Below are positions 33,472 through 46,400 of a stretch of 64,000 bases of DNA, piece by piece. The position numbers and the translations under genes were made by a program. Under the pieces are notes generated by a model. It made no database searches. It was not told where the DNA came from and saw only the letters and a list, made by a program, of their open reading frames with translations. The stretch is from Flammula alnicola. Its lineage: Eukaryota; Basidiomycota; Agaricomycetes; Agaricales; Strophariaceae. Location of the stretch: positions 285,038-349,037 of the forward strand of contig JADNRV010000041.1 in NCBI GenBank assembly GCA_015499995.1, written 5' to 3'. Every line of letters starts with the position of its first letter. The first letter of the stretch is position 1.

Positions 33472-36400
33472 TTATCGTGAATTGAAAAACCATGAAGCCC
33501 GCTTCGCTGGTGTGCCGAACAAGTAGAGATTGAAAAAAAAGGGTCGGCCGTAAGTGGTCGTTGATATGATTCCAGGAACCAAACTCACCTGATCTGGAAA
33601 AGAGGATTCATACGTTAGGAGCTATGTATATATCGAGAGAGAAAAAACTGCGCACCCTTCCTCATTCTGAAGTCTTGCGAGTGGATTTGCAGGAGATCCT
33701 CCAGTTGTTGAAGCTATCGGACTAGATACGTTGTTGGCACCACCTCCGCCTCGCAGAGGCTTGGCGATGCGCCCGAAATTCAGGGTGGATGTTGTGACTG
33801 CTTTTTGCGCTGCAGAGATTTTAGGTTTGGTGGGAGGGACAATTCAATAGGTGAGAAAACTTACCTCGAGCCTGATCTAAACGCTCTTTGACGGCTTGCA
33901 ATTGCGTCTCGAATTTCTGGTTTTGAATTGAGAGTCGCCGATCTGCATCCTGCAGCAGAGCCTCGAGGTTCTGGATCCGCTCGTTACGCGCAAGCAGTTT
34001 CCTTTCTGCAATGCCAGCCTCTTTCTTCAAGGTAGAATTCTGATCGACGAGCTGGTATAGCAAATGAACACCGGAGTGATTTCTGAAAATGTTTGAAACA
34101 TTACCTGCTTTTGCACCAAAGTGAGCTGTTCCAAGTTTCGTTCCAGGAAAGCCATCTTCTTCTGTTGGGCTTTATTGTTGCTGTTGCGGATCACGTTGCT
34201 GTACTGTTCCTTCATCTCATCCAACTGAATTTCCAGCTCGACGACCTTAAAGAAACATTAGTCTGAATAGAAGCACGAAAATTCATGGAAACCACTTTTT
34301 CACAGCGGTTCTGCAAATCACGCATAAGAGACTTCTTGACGCCATCAAATTCCGCAAGCTGAACATTGATAGCCTTTCGCGTTCGCTCAAGATCTTGTGC
34401 ACTCTCTGCAAGGTTTTTTCCGCCTTCGATACCAGCAGATGTAACAGCAAATGCGCGCTAAAAACCGGATTGTCAAGTGAGTTGTTAACAGAACTAGACA
34501 ACAAGCTCTACCTTGAGTTCTTCATTGACGCTCTTCAGGCTATCGATCGAAGCGTTGAGACTTCTTGTCTCGTTATTCCTAACCTCTAGCTGTTGTTTCA
34601 AGTCGGCGACTTCGCTCAGCAGGGCATCACGCTTTGCAGCGTATTGGATCTCTAATTTGTTCTAGAGACAATATTAGCTTCGAAATTAGGGTGGGGTTTT
34701 CTGACTGACCTTGAGATCCGCCACAATGTCGCCCACATCGACATTGTTGACTTCTTCGTCATGGATAGTCTTCTCTACTCATAAACAATGGCCTTGAGCT
34801 AACTGGACTTCGAGAAAAGGAACGAAATAACCTACCTAGTAATTCCTCGTAGTCGGTTTCTAGAGCAGTGACCCGAGCCTCTAATTCGTCCCTTCGTCGG
34901 GTAATCATCTCATTCTCTTCCTGAGTCTGTCGAAGTCTGTCAACTGTCTCTCTCACTAAGGTTTGACCCTCTGAGAGTTGTCTTCGAATAGCGATAAGGT
35001 CTTCTGGAGACAACGCCTCGGCAGAATCCTGATCCATGTTGTCTAATTTCGCAAGAATTTGGCGTAATTGCTCGTCCTTCTCGGAGAATGCTCCTTGCTA
35101 TTGCCACAGAAGAAGAAATTTCAACTCATCGGTAAAAAGCGGGGTTTAGGCGTTAAGCTAACGATTGAATAACTCACGGTATCAAATTTGGCCATCATCA
35201 TTGCCATCTTCTCTTGCTTGCGCTTCTCCTTGTCTTCGGCAGAGGCATCCTTTTGAGCAGTCTTCAATTCTGCAATTTGTTTCCTGAGTTCTTCTAACTC
35301 GGCTTTGGCGTCTTGGTTCTGCTCCTTAAGGATATCTATGGTAATGATGCCTTCCTTGTTGTCGTATCTAACCGTTCGACTTGCAACCTCAACTCGTTCA
35401 ATTGACTAGACATGGCTTTATTTTCCTAGATAGGGTATAGATGTCAGTTAAAAGTGGCTAATGGTAAACACGGTACTGACCTTGTTGACAGCAGCCTCCT
35501 GCTCTTTCAAGAATGCCAGTTCTTCTCTTAATTCCTTCACAAGCTTTTCAGCCGCTGAAAGGGCAGATTCCCTCTCAGCCAGAGCATCGCTCAACTCGTT
35601 CTCGCGCTTCAAGAAGTCTTCCCTTTCATCCTTGTCTAGACCGATGACTGTTGGCGTTTGTGGCCGAGATTCAAGGTCAGCTCTTAGACCTTCGATGCTT
35701 GGGTTAACAGGCGTCATGCTACGTGATGCAGATGCAGGGGTGGATGGAGTAGGCGATGTTGGCGGTTTCTTGGATGCTGCGGATGCTGTTGATGGGACGC
35801 CAGGCTTTCCGGGCAGAGTCCATTCCGCTTCGTCCACCTGCTCCCCTGAACGCCACCGCGCCAGCTCTGCTTCAAGAGAAGCGATATACTTCTGATATGA
35901 AGTATTGGCCAGTTGAGCTTTCTGCAGCAAGCCCTTTAGCTCCAGTGGGGAGAGTTCGGCATTGACGCGGGCAGTGTTCTTGATAGACTTCGCGCGAATA
36001 CCGAATCGCAGAGTTGATAATGTCTCGGCTTCATTGTAAGATGAAGGCGAACAGTTAATGATCAAAGTTGTCCTTGAATTTCCTCCGAGAGATTCTTGCA
36101 GAATACGGGTGAGTTTGGAATCACGATAGGGTATATGTTTGGCCTGGGACAAATGATAAGTTAGTGCGCTGAATACATAGCCTTCGGTCACTCTTACTTT
36201 GCTATCGGTAAGCGCGTTGATGACCATGCCAAGGGCCGACAATGACTTGTTAATCTTCTTCGCTTCTTCGAGCGTTTGTCCAGAAGCTCCTGTCTTCCCT
36301 ACCTTCTCTGAACCAGCTAGATCGACGAGGTATAAATTGCCCGTTTTCTGAGCACCAGTTTCCGTGTTCCGTTGTTGAATTGTTATCAAAAAAATAGAAT

Positions 36401-37392
36401 GAGAACGCGATGACTCCGCGTTCATGTCTTACGACGAAAGTTGAGCAGAACTCCAATGCAAAGGCTGTTACAAACTTACTGGTCGATGTCACAACCCTGG
36501 AAGCCCCTCCTGTCCGCATAATTTCATATACTTCTGCGGCACTACTGACATAATAATCTGAGAGGTTCTTAACATAGACTCCTTTAGATTTCTCTTCGTG
36601 GACCTGGAGGTTGTCATTTTGTGCTGGAAGGAGGGTAAGAGTAAAGAATCAGCACGAGTTCAGAGTTAACGTACGTGCAAGCAAATCTCGTATCTTCTCG
36701 AGATAAATCTCCATGTAAGAAACCTTTACAAGGTACTCCAAATGTGCATCGCTTTCCACTATAGACTGGAATATCTGTTCCGTGATACGAGGGATAATAC
36801 CCTTCAGCTCATCCGAATCAATGTCTGCTCCCTACAGAAGTTGAGTCAGTTGCGCTTGGTGACTCTGAGAGTTCTTTGCTTACCATCATCGTGAAGGTCT
36901 TTCCGCTACCGGTCTGGCCATATGCGAAGACGGTGCCGTTGTATCCGTCAAGAACATCTGGAGTGCAGATCAAGGCGAGAAAATAAAGAAATTGAACGTC
37001 AAGTCTCATCATCAAACTGAAATCCATCACAAACCTTTCACGATGCTGTTAATGGATATGAGAAAGCTAATCAGCAAAGTTACTGGGCCGCGTCAAAGGA
37101 AGACTTACTCCTTGACCCCGTAATCAAAGACTTCATGCTGCTTTGTTGCCATCGGAAACACTCTATCAAATGTAAATCCATCCTTCTCCGGGCCAGAGCT
37201 GACCTGCGCCGACTTGAGGTACGTGGTCTGTAGGTTGTCGTCGAAGGAAACCACGATATCCCCACCTTCCCGCATTTCAATAGAGTTCACGGGACGGAAC
37301 CTGACATATCGTGATGAATCAAATTCCTATGTTCTGGATGAACCGCATTATTCTTACCGACATACGACCTTGATGTTCGTTGAGCTCGCCAT
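33472..37392 (-). CDS. Conventional kinesin heavy chain (kinesin-1)
   Basis: Eighteen exons (37392-37358, 37300-37109, 37045-37035, 36957-36884, 36831-36675, 36623-36480, 36427-36198, 36143-35481, 35425-35178, 35097-34836, 34774-34710, 34661-34512, 34457-34296, 34245-34105, 34051-33865, 33809-33656, 33593-33589, 33506-33472) give about 971 residues. The motor has the P-loop GQTGSGKT, switch [11 protein letters not shown] and switch [15 protein letters not shown], at the N-terminus, followed by coiled coils and the fungal tail ([10 protein letters not shown]). It walks to microtubule plus ends with vesicles, endosomes or nuclei. Exons 3 (11 nt) and 17 (5 nt) are tiny. Exon 9 is 248 nt between phase-0 introns, and the frame changes inside it near 35370: one base appears to be missing (see findings). 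Confidence 0.88.
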
Positions 37393-38054
37393 GGCAGTCG
37401 ACGATCGTTTGTGGCCGTTGGAAAAGTAAATTTACGCGAACTGTAGTCAGGAGCGTTGAGGCTAGCGAGATTCCGCGACGTGTAGTGGGAGTAACCGTTA
37501 CTGATAGTGTTTTGTATCAGACTGGCATGAAAGCACTGGGATAGGATGAGTCGAGGCTTGTTCAGTGGATTGCCCTTGGTGGCCCTCAATGGGGGCGGCA
37601 GTCGCAAGTCTCAATGTTTGCATCTGTTGTAACTGCTTTTCCTAGATACCACTATTTCCGAGTCCGCTGTTGTATGTAAGTTTCGCCCCTAAGTAGCTAC
37701 TTTCAATGCAAAGGAAAAGTGACCTTCACGCACCAATTACCAAGGAACGGTCTCATAACATGAATCTAACATCAAGTCCGAATCGTAAAGGTACAATCTG
37801 ATTCGAGGACGGACTGAGTAACTAGTGAACGCGCATAGGCTACTTTCATTACGACAATTTGGGAGCGCCAAGTGGTAAAAAATGAGCTAGCATGCAAACT
37901 GGGGCTTGTGTCGTCAGTCCATGACAGCGCTAGCTCGAAAGGGCCCGCGATCTGCCCAATTTACCCCAATGAGGCCGTAATGTCTAACCTCCAAGGATGG
38001 CAGAATTCAAATCTATCAGGCAGGAATGGTGTTTAGTGAAAGATCTTGGAAACT
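37393..38054. other. Kinesin-1 promoter, 3' of ELOF1
   Basis: This 662 bp non-coding stretch holds the kinesin-1 5' region and the 3' flank of the ELOF1 gene, both read on the minus strand. No repeat or known element stands out. Confidence 0.5.
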
Positions 38055-38494
38055 CTACTCATCATCGCTGTCCTCCACAGACGCTGGAGCAGGAACAGGT
38101 CGACTGGGTGAAGCAACTGGTCGTCGAGGGACATGTTCTTCTCGCTGGGCGGCATCTGCAGCGTCTATCCACTCGGAATAGATATCGATAGGCTCCGTCA
38201 AGTCTAGAAAAGGGTAATAGCTTGTATGAGTCAAGAAGTGGACACACTTACGGTTGACCTTGCTCTGGTATCGCTGATCGCAAACTCTGCATACTAACTG
38301 CGCCACCCCTTCCTTCCTGTCCAGCCTGACGGTTACGGACTTATCATGATGACAGAATAAGCATGTGAAAGTAGTGTCTAGAAGAGAACATCAGAACCTA
38401 CCGACATAATTGAAGAAATCATTAGGATCTCACCAAGCGGTACTTTTTGTCTTGAAGGCCCAGGTTTTCTGGAAGATTTCTTGCGCTTCCCCAT
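38055..38494 (-). CDS. ELF1: Transcription elongation factor Elf1/ELOF1
   Basis: Three exons (38494-38434, 38377-38252, 38203-38055) give 111 residues. The N-terminus is the invariant MGKRKKSSRKP tail, followed by a four-cysteine zinc ribbon (FTCLFCHHDKS ... LVCRVCDQRYQ). The family end block IDIYSEWIDAADA comes next, then a short Pro/acidic tail ending DSDDE. ELOF1 binds elongating RNA polymerase II near the downstream DNA and helps passage through nucleosomes and transcription-coupled repair. It shares an upstream region with the kinesin-5 gene. Confidence 0.95.
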
Positions 38495-38901
38495 AGAGTT
38501 TTGCCAGACCTCCACGAGGTAGTCAAAAAGGTGTTCTTCGTCACCGGCGTAGTCCTGAGCTCACCTTGCTAGGGAGACAACGATGTGGCTTAGCAGAAGG
38601 AGGACTTCAGAGTTACTGAGACTATTTAATGAGCGGCATCGTTCGGCATACCCTTACATAACGTGATTGCATTGTGTCGAGACCATCACATGATCAGACG
38701 CGTTAGTTGAACTGAATTTCTGAGATAGCAATTGCCGATCAACAACATCGACAGCACCGCTTATAACCTTTAGACGAAACGCGTCTCTTCTTCTCCGCAG
38801 AACCCTATGGCGACTCGTCGCCCAGCATCCTCGCGCGCGAGGATAAACAATAATACCAACCCCATGCCACCCCCCAACAGCTTCAGCGACCGAAATCCGT
38901 T
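38495..38901. promoter_or_regulatory. Divergent region ELOF1 / kinesin-5
   Basis: About 400 bp between the two chosen starts. An ATG at 38807 begins a frame reading MATRRPASSRAR, which resembles kinesin-5 N-termini but is out of frame with the motor. A C6 run at 38870-38875 lies where one extra base would join the two. The true promoter may therefore end at 38806. Confidence 0.4.
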
Positions 38902-41900
38902 ATGTCGAAGGCTCCTTCCTCTCAGCGTGCCGGGGACGATTTACAAGATTCTACCAGTACCGTTGGAGCTTCCAAACTCCAGAAAAGCCAGGGTGATTCA
39001 GAAACACACATTCAAGTCATCTTGCGTTGTAGAGGGCGCTCCGAACGAGAAATGCAGGCTAATTCCCCGAGTATTGTGACAATAGGAAGCGCTAAAGCCA
39101 AGGATTTGACAATCGAAACATCCACTCCAATCTCTAGTTTAGGGATGGTAACGCTTCCGCCGACGAGGACATACCCTTTCGATCTCGTGTTCGGACCAGA
39201 AGCAACTCAGAGCATGATCTATCACGATGTTGTTGGGCCTATGTTGAACGAAGTCATGTTGGGGTATAACTGTACTCTGTTTGCGTATGGACAGACGGGT
39301 ACAGGTAAGACGTGAGTAAACTGTTGCTTACGATGGTCAACTCTAACCAGATAGTTAACAGATACACGATGCAGGGTGACCTGTGTCCTACGCCGATGGG
39401 GAATCCTTCTGCTCACGCAGGAATTATTCCTCGCGTTCTCTTCCGTCTGTTTCATGAACTAGAGAAGGCCTATACCGACTTCATCGTCAAGGTCTCCTTC
39501 ATCGAACTCTATAACGAAGAACTCCGTGACTTGTTGGCCTCCGACCTTTCCGCTCCGACAACTCTCATCCAGCCAATGGGCATGGCTGCTAAGGACTCTA
39601 AAGCCGCCGAAGGGGGACTCAAAATATTCGATGACGCGAGTAAGCGGGGGGTCTTCATACAGGGGCTCGAAGAAATCGCCGTCAAAGACTCTAAAGATGC
39701 TCTGGCGCTTCTTATGAAAGGCAGTGAGCGTCGACAGATCGCTGCCACCAAGTTCAACGACCACTCCAGTCGATCGCATTCGGTATTCTCCATAACCGTC
39801 CACATCAAGGAAATGACAACAATGGGCGACGATTTGCTAAAGGTCGGGAAATTGAATCTTGTAGACTTGGCTGGATCCGAGAACATTGGACGTTCAGGAG
39901 CGGAGAACAAGAGGGCACGGGAGGCAGGGATGATCAACCAAAGCTTGCTTACCCTTGGTCGAGTGATCAATGCACTCGTAGACAAGGCTTCGCATGTTCC
40001 GTACCGGTGAGAACATATCTTTACGATTCAAGGCTTCGAGTTAACCAGTTTCTCTAGGGAATCTAAACTTACACGACTCCTTCAAGATTCTCTGGGGGGC
40101 CGAACCAAAACCTGCATCATTGCCACAATATCGCCCGCCCGCTCCAACCTCGAAGAAACCCTTTCCACCCTCGACTATGCCCTCCGCGCGAAGTCCATCA
40201 GAAACAAGCCGGAGCTCAATCAACGTATGACGCGTAACTCCCTTCTAAAGGAATACGTCGTCGAAATCGAACGCCTGAAAGCCGACCTTCTTGCCGCCCG
40301 GGAGAAGAACGGCATCTATTTCTCGGAAGAAACTTGGAATCAACTCAGTGCGGAGAATGAGCTCAAAGAGACGGAGCTTGTGGAAGCCAAGAAACAAGTG
40401 GAAATAATTGAGAATCAGATGAGGAACGTCCGCGATGAGTACGACCAGAGCATCGCGCTTCTCAAACGCAGAGAAGATGAAATCCAGCTTATGAAGGGTA
40501 AACTCGAAGAAACCGAACGCACTCTTCGACAGAGAGAAACCGACCTGCAACAAGCTGTGAATGCGTACGAACAGGAAGTTGTAATCCGCCAAGCACACCA
40601 AGATACTGAGCTGAACCTCAACGGAGTCGCTGTTGGTCTTAAAAATGTTGCTGCCCAAAGCCTCCGCGATATCAATGGGCTCTTTGAGAAGTTGGGTAAG
40701 GATACCATTATTGTAATACGTAGGATGATACTGACCTTCTGAATAGATCGAAAAAACAAGGTCTTGGTGTTGAATAATCGGGTGGTATCAGAGAACGAAA
40801 GACTCATTCACGCATTTACGGATTCCCTTACGCAGAAACTTGCCGAGTTTTGCCAGTTATCGTACGAAAGGAGGGCCAGCCTCGAGAACGAAACCAAGAA
40901 ATTCCGATCTTCCGACCAACAGACGATTGCAACGCATATCCAAAAAGTCGAGCAATACTTCGACAGAGCACAGGAGCTTTTCCAACAGATCGAATGCAAT
41001 GGAGTCGTCGAAGGCAACACACTCGATGCTGTCAAGCATGAGATCGAGGCCGTTCGTAAATCATTCGAGGCCGAAATCTCGTCTTGGAGCGAGGGCTTCG
41101 AATCCACCTTCAATCAACTCTGCGAGCAATCCACCTCTGCCAACATCAACCAAGTCAACATTCTAGAACAATCTGCATCCATCCTCTACTCTTTGGTCGA
41201 AGCCATTTCGCGAGAAGTCCACACCTACCTCGCCGACGAGCGAGATGCCCTAACGCAGATGCAAACCCTTGCGAATACGCTTGCAGGCAAGGAAGTGGCT
41301 CACCTAAAGCGCCAGAACGAACTTCTGGCCCACATGCTTGTCAGCGAGAGGGAAAATGCAGAGAAAGCCAAAGGCGAATTGCTGCAGCGTGTTTCTGCAA
41401 TGCTAGGCGAATTCATGCAACAGAGAGACAACCACCTTAAAGAATCTATTGGAAACTTACAGCACAGCAACAAGGAAGTCGAGGATCTCCTGGCGTCGAC
41501 GTACCAGCAACAGACCAAGGCCCATGACGGTATGGCGGTTAGGAACGGCGAATTAGGACTTCGCCTGAATGACGTCACCATTCAAGGGGTCGAAATGAAC
41601 ACCAATGCGGCTCAGGTACGACGTCCATTCATGTCATGGTGTCTGCTCAATATTAATCTCACAAATCTAGGCTGCGGGGAAGACGAGAGAACTGCTGCAG
41701 GTGGAATGGAGGAAATGCAAAATGCTGTAGCCAACTCGGTCGCATCCCATTCGAAATGGGTACATCATCGAACTCATGCCATGGAGAAATCTTCCAATAA
41801 TGGTATGTTGAACTTAGTTTTGCACGTTATATCAATAACAACCTGTATTGCCAGCTTTCGAAGAGCATTCAAGAGCAAAACGGGCCAGATTAGATGCTAC

Positions 41901-42558
41901 GGGCGCTATATTTGTGGGTATCAGGAGCCAACACACCATCCACCAGAATCTACTGGGGTTGACTTCAAAGCAGACAGAAAGATACGCGAGCCAGACCCTC
42001 TCCTGGGTAAGCACTCGTCAGGCTATTTTAGCTACTGGACTACTCTGACATTTATTATTTAGCTCACGGAACAAGGCCAAGACACACAGTGTTATGAAGA
42101 AGCTGCTACCAAGAGCCTGGAATCGATTGAACACGCCGCATCTGACCTGGCGAGCAAAGGCATTAAAGACGACACTCCAAGCGGAAATACACCTCGTAAA
42201 CGCAAGTGGCGATACGACGACGAATGGACCTTAACGAGAAGTCGAGACGACCTTTTGAAAAATTGGAAACAACCAGAAACTTTGACCATCGACGGCAGAT
42301 GTTCTCGAGAAAACCCGACCGAACTCATCGACAGCTCCATGGCCGTTCCAACGTCTCATCGACAGAGCGAAACAGGGACGGGATCGAAACACGGTCGATC
42401 AGGATCCTCTATGTGGAGAACGCGGGACCTTCATCGATATGCATGAAGTCACTAAAGCAGAGGCTACGAAGCTGGATGTACCTGCAGCTGAACCTTTGAT
42501 TGAGTCGAGAAGGAGGAATGTATCAACCGTTCGAGCATCTTCTCGTAGAGTGCGCTAG
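38902..42558 (+). CDS. Kinesin-5 (BimC/Eg5/Cut7), frame apparently broken in places
   Basis: Exons 38902-39311, 39362-40006, 40058-40695, 40747-41615, 41671-41802, 41855-42006 and 42063 onward. The motor carries [11 protein letters not shown], switch [10 protein letters not shown] and switch [16 protein letters not shown], then long coiled coils. A BimC box in the last exon ([13 protein letters not shown]) is the Cdk1-phosphorylated tail motif that directs spindle loading. Kinesin-5 slides antiparallel microtubules to make bipolar spindles. Three places do not read through: the N-terminus (C6 run), the start of exon 5 near 41700, and the tail after the BimC box. There one frame stops at 42446, while another continues to a typical end (ESRRRNV...SSRRVR) and stops at 42558. 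Splice alternatives for exon 5 exist but use weak sites. Confidence 0.8.
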
Positions 42559-42729
42559 TAATACTGTCTTGTTTTCGAGGACCCAACTTATTCATTATCT
42601 GGCTAGAGAAGCATTACCTTAACTTAGCATCGTCTGTTTGTGTAACTTAGCCGTGTATTATGTAAAAATTATGTATGGGGTCATCTACCGCAGTGGCCCC
42701 GCTCTTCTGATTCATTATACCACAGCACC

Positions 42730-43282
42730 ATGGCGGCGGGACTCAAAAGTAATGCACCTCCATATACGTGGCTGGAAATCAGACTGACAGAATTACTTTG
42801 CAGCTGTCATCCTTCTCTCATTCGTCCTCGCCGTTGGTTTTTTGTTGATCATCCTTTCATGCGCTTTATGGCAGAACTGGTTGCCATTGCTGGTCGGTGC
42901 GTTGTAGAACTCAGATCTGTTCTCAGTGTATATACTCATCTCCCTCAAGCATTAACATTCGTGCTTGCGCCTCTCCCCAATGCGCTCTTTTCACACTGCG
43001 GAGGCGACGAACTGTCCTCCAACTATGAAAGTTCAGCACCAGTCGATATAGGACGCTTCATTACAGCTACGTTCGTGGTGACGGGCTTTGCACTTCCAAT
43101 TGTGCTGGCACATTCGAATGTTATTGACGCTAAGGCGTGTGCCATGTCAATTACGGGGGGAGGGTGCGTTGCGACTCGCATTTAACGCGAGGCAGTTGAA
43201 CTAATGCATTCTCAGGTTGGTTTATACAACAATATTGGCGTATTCCGCGGCCTTTAGTCAGGAGGGGTCCGATTACGACTAA
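42730..43282 (+). CDS. VPS55: Vacuolar protein sorting protein Vps55
   Basis: Four exons (42730-42748, 42804-42896, 42950-43163, 43216-43282) give 130 residues. Four membrane helices are visible: ILLSFVLAVGFLLIILSCAL, LTFVLAPLPNALF, FVVTGFALPIVLAHS, and LVYTTILAYSAAF near the end. The NWLPLLV, APLPNA and DIGRFIT motifs match the Vps55/LEPROT family, which acts with Vps68 in traffic from late endosome to vacuole. Its 3' end converges on TRS120; only 139 bp separate the two stops. Confidence 0.94.
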
Positions 43283-43421
43283 CAGTGTAACATGTAAGAT
43301 ATTGATGTAGTTGGGATAGGCAAACACCCGCAGGAGCCCGAAAATATCGCGTACCCTTATTCTAAGGGTACTATTTAACTACAATTTAACACCCATTTGG
43401 TTCGTGTATCCACAAGGTCGT

Positions 43422-46400
43422 CTATGTATCTTCCTTGACTATAGCGGTGACATGGGTTCTTGCTACTCTGCTATCAGTTTCTGATGTACCGAAACTTCGA
43501 ACTTGAGCCGATATCTCGAAACGGCCGGTCGCAAGGAAACAGAGAGATGTTGTGATTTCCCGAGATTCGCCGCTTTGGAGACGACCAACAGGAAGCTCTG
43601 TTAGAACTCCTTCGTACACCAGGTATTCGGAAGGACTGGCTTCCAAATCGATCGTAAAGACGACAGGGGATGCTGCTCACTATTTATCAGCCTGACAGGA
43701 TACAGCAAACTTGAGAAAGACATACGCGTCAAGTTAGTAACTTTTGCTCGCAGTGGAACGAATTCATTAGCTTTGGGGTAATATCGCGATCCACTGCGCG
43801 CTACTTGGTTAGCGAGGTCGTCACTTGAATCTATCGATAATGAGATGTGGGCAATTTCTAAGCGAAACGCTTCGAGCATATGTAAAGTCATTCTCTGATC
43901 TCTGAAAGATAAATCCCCTGATCGTGTTCCACCAGTCTTGGTAAGTCAAGTTAGATTATCAAAGGGTGATGATGATGAACTCGAAAGTGCATACCTCGTG
44001 CCAATGACCTCGAACACATTTTAATAGTTCCTCCCGATACCAGAACAACTCGCGTTGGGCCCGTTGCTCGTTTTGAGAGAGACTGGATTGGGCAACAACA
44101 AACTGTCTATCGGACAACGTTGGAATAGGCTTCGCAAGGGATTCCTCATCCAGGCGTATCTTCTTAACTGGGATGACAAGCCTGGATGGCCATGAACATT
44201 ACGCTGAAAAATGGACAAGAGGAAGTCGTACCTTGATACAGAACCTGGGGGTATAGTCGTTGTGGATGATGCTGCCGATTCTCCGTCTTGCGTCCTTACT
44301 AATGATACGTCAAAAGGGGATCCATACGTGTTGCGTACTTCGATAGAAAATAGGCACCATCCGGCGTCATCTTCGAAGTGGAGAGAGCTCAGCCTCTCGT
44401 TCTTCGGATTAATTTGACTCCGTCTTTGGGATCGGGGGTATGGAGGAAACTGCAAGAGATCCATGCCGCTGCATTCAAGCATATGATAAACGGTGACCAT
44501 CAATGGATATGACACCTGGCGGATGTAAAAGACGTCGGAGTCTTTAAGATTCGAGTCTTCAGCATGGGCGTAAGAAATGTGTATGGTTCCATTCGTACTG
44601 AAAAATGCGTATTAGAGATTTGCATTCGTCTACGTCCAAAGCAAACATACCATCCAACTTTACCAAAGCATTTAAGGGTCAGGGTTAGATTCTGATTTGG
44701 GGCGATGATTTTGGCCTGTTCCTGGTCCCATGAAAACACCGGATTATGTATCAGACTGTATTCTGTTTCATAAGTATCGAACACAGAAAGGTTTCCGTCA
44801 GCAATGGCCTTCTGCGCTGGTTCTATTGTCGAATCCTCGAAAGCAAAGTGCAGGAAATCAACAGTGATAGGAGAAACATTCTCCAGAGTCAGTCGTATCG
44901 TCGACCTGTCAAATTGTCAGCAAGTTGACATTTTAAAAAATACCCGACGTACTTTTCGCCATCATATAACATTAGTGCTCCATGTGTAACGGAACTTCGT
45001 CGTATCCGAAGAAGGGGTTGATCTGGGACAACCTTGCATTCCAAGTATCGGAATGAGGGTCCCCCGGAGGTTTCTGATGCCGAAGTGCTTGTGCGTTTCC
45101 GTGATCTATTCCAAGGGTATCGATCAAGACCGGTATACTTGGAACGTCCATTTTCAGAAGTGATGGCACGCCTTTTTCGGGAAAGACGCTCCTCCTCTTC
45201 GTTGGTATAGAGAGGAAGGATATACTCCCGAACCTGGCCTCCAGGGGCTTGTACGAAGCACCCGCGAATAATTAAAGTTCCTGTCTCAGTGGCTTTCCCG
45301 GAGAGTACGACTTGATGAAGAGTGTTAGCAGGGATTGTTGTGTGGAGTGGCTTGGATTCGAATGTAACGCCAGATGTGCTGTAAAGAAACTGTCGATAAC
45401 CGAAAAAAAGAGTGCAGACGAGACAGTTACCTCAAGGAAAGCTCTTGTAGCTCTAGGTCAAAGATATAGGGGTTTTGCAGAGTGATCACAAACTCAAGCA
45501 CTTCGTTTTGCACGACAATCGTTTTCCCCTGCATGTTAATCAGTATCACAAGCGAGAATCAAGGGCTGAGGCAACGAACTTTACCGATGGCCTTCCTAGG
45601 GTTGTACAGGAAGGGATCAGCGATTCCTTTGATCAATGGCACGAGGTCATTGATTTTATGCTGAATAGAACGGGGCTTTTCAACTGGAATTCGAATGGCT
45701 GGCAAGCTAATTGTCATCAGCACAAACGAAGTACGAAGGAAAGAAAGAACATACGGTGCAATTGATATGCTGATGATAGGCCTGCCCGACCAGTATTCGA
45801 CAACTCTTGCATCCCCTCGTCGTCGGGCAGTTATCAAAGCCCGTGTCGCCGTGGAGTGCAAATGATATTGATCGCCAGGGGATAAAACGCTCTGGAGAGA
45901 CTTAAGTGAAGAAAGAGCAAACTGAGCAACAGTGGGAAAGTCTACCAGGGCAGCGTTAGTCCCACCGATCCACCGAAAGGATCAGAAACACGGCTTACCA
46001 GGCAATGCTTCTGCCACTGCTACAGCCTCGCGGACGACGCCCACCTGAAGCTCTGGCCAACCACAAGGTTCCTTTAATTCGTCAAAGATGTCTTCGTCGT
46101 AGTCATTGAGTGTAAGAGGGCGATCAGGAGACCTTGAGTCACTTTCCTCCACCAAGCCGACAAGTTCCAAATTTATACCCAACACTCTGCAAATGTGCTT
46201 AAGCAATTTAAGAACACCTTCATTGCCTGCGGCGCTTTCGCTGAGTCTTATACCGAGGGCACCCCAACTTGATCCTTGACCCGAATTTTGGATACCCAAC
46301 CCCGAAGTTGGAGGTACACCCGATGGATGTGAAAATCCATCCTCCTCCCTGCCGCAAACTATGAGATCTAAGATGCAGCCGAGGACTTCCCGGAGGATAT

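Noticed and set aside
41084..41581. ORFs overlapping kinesin-5 exon 4 in other frames and strands
   Set aside because: Shadows of a strongly coding coiled-coil exon.
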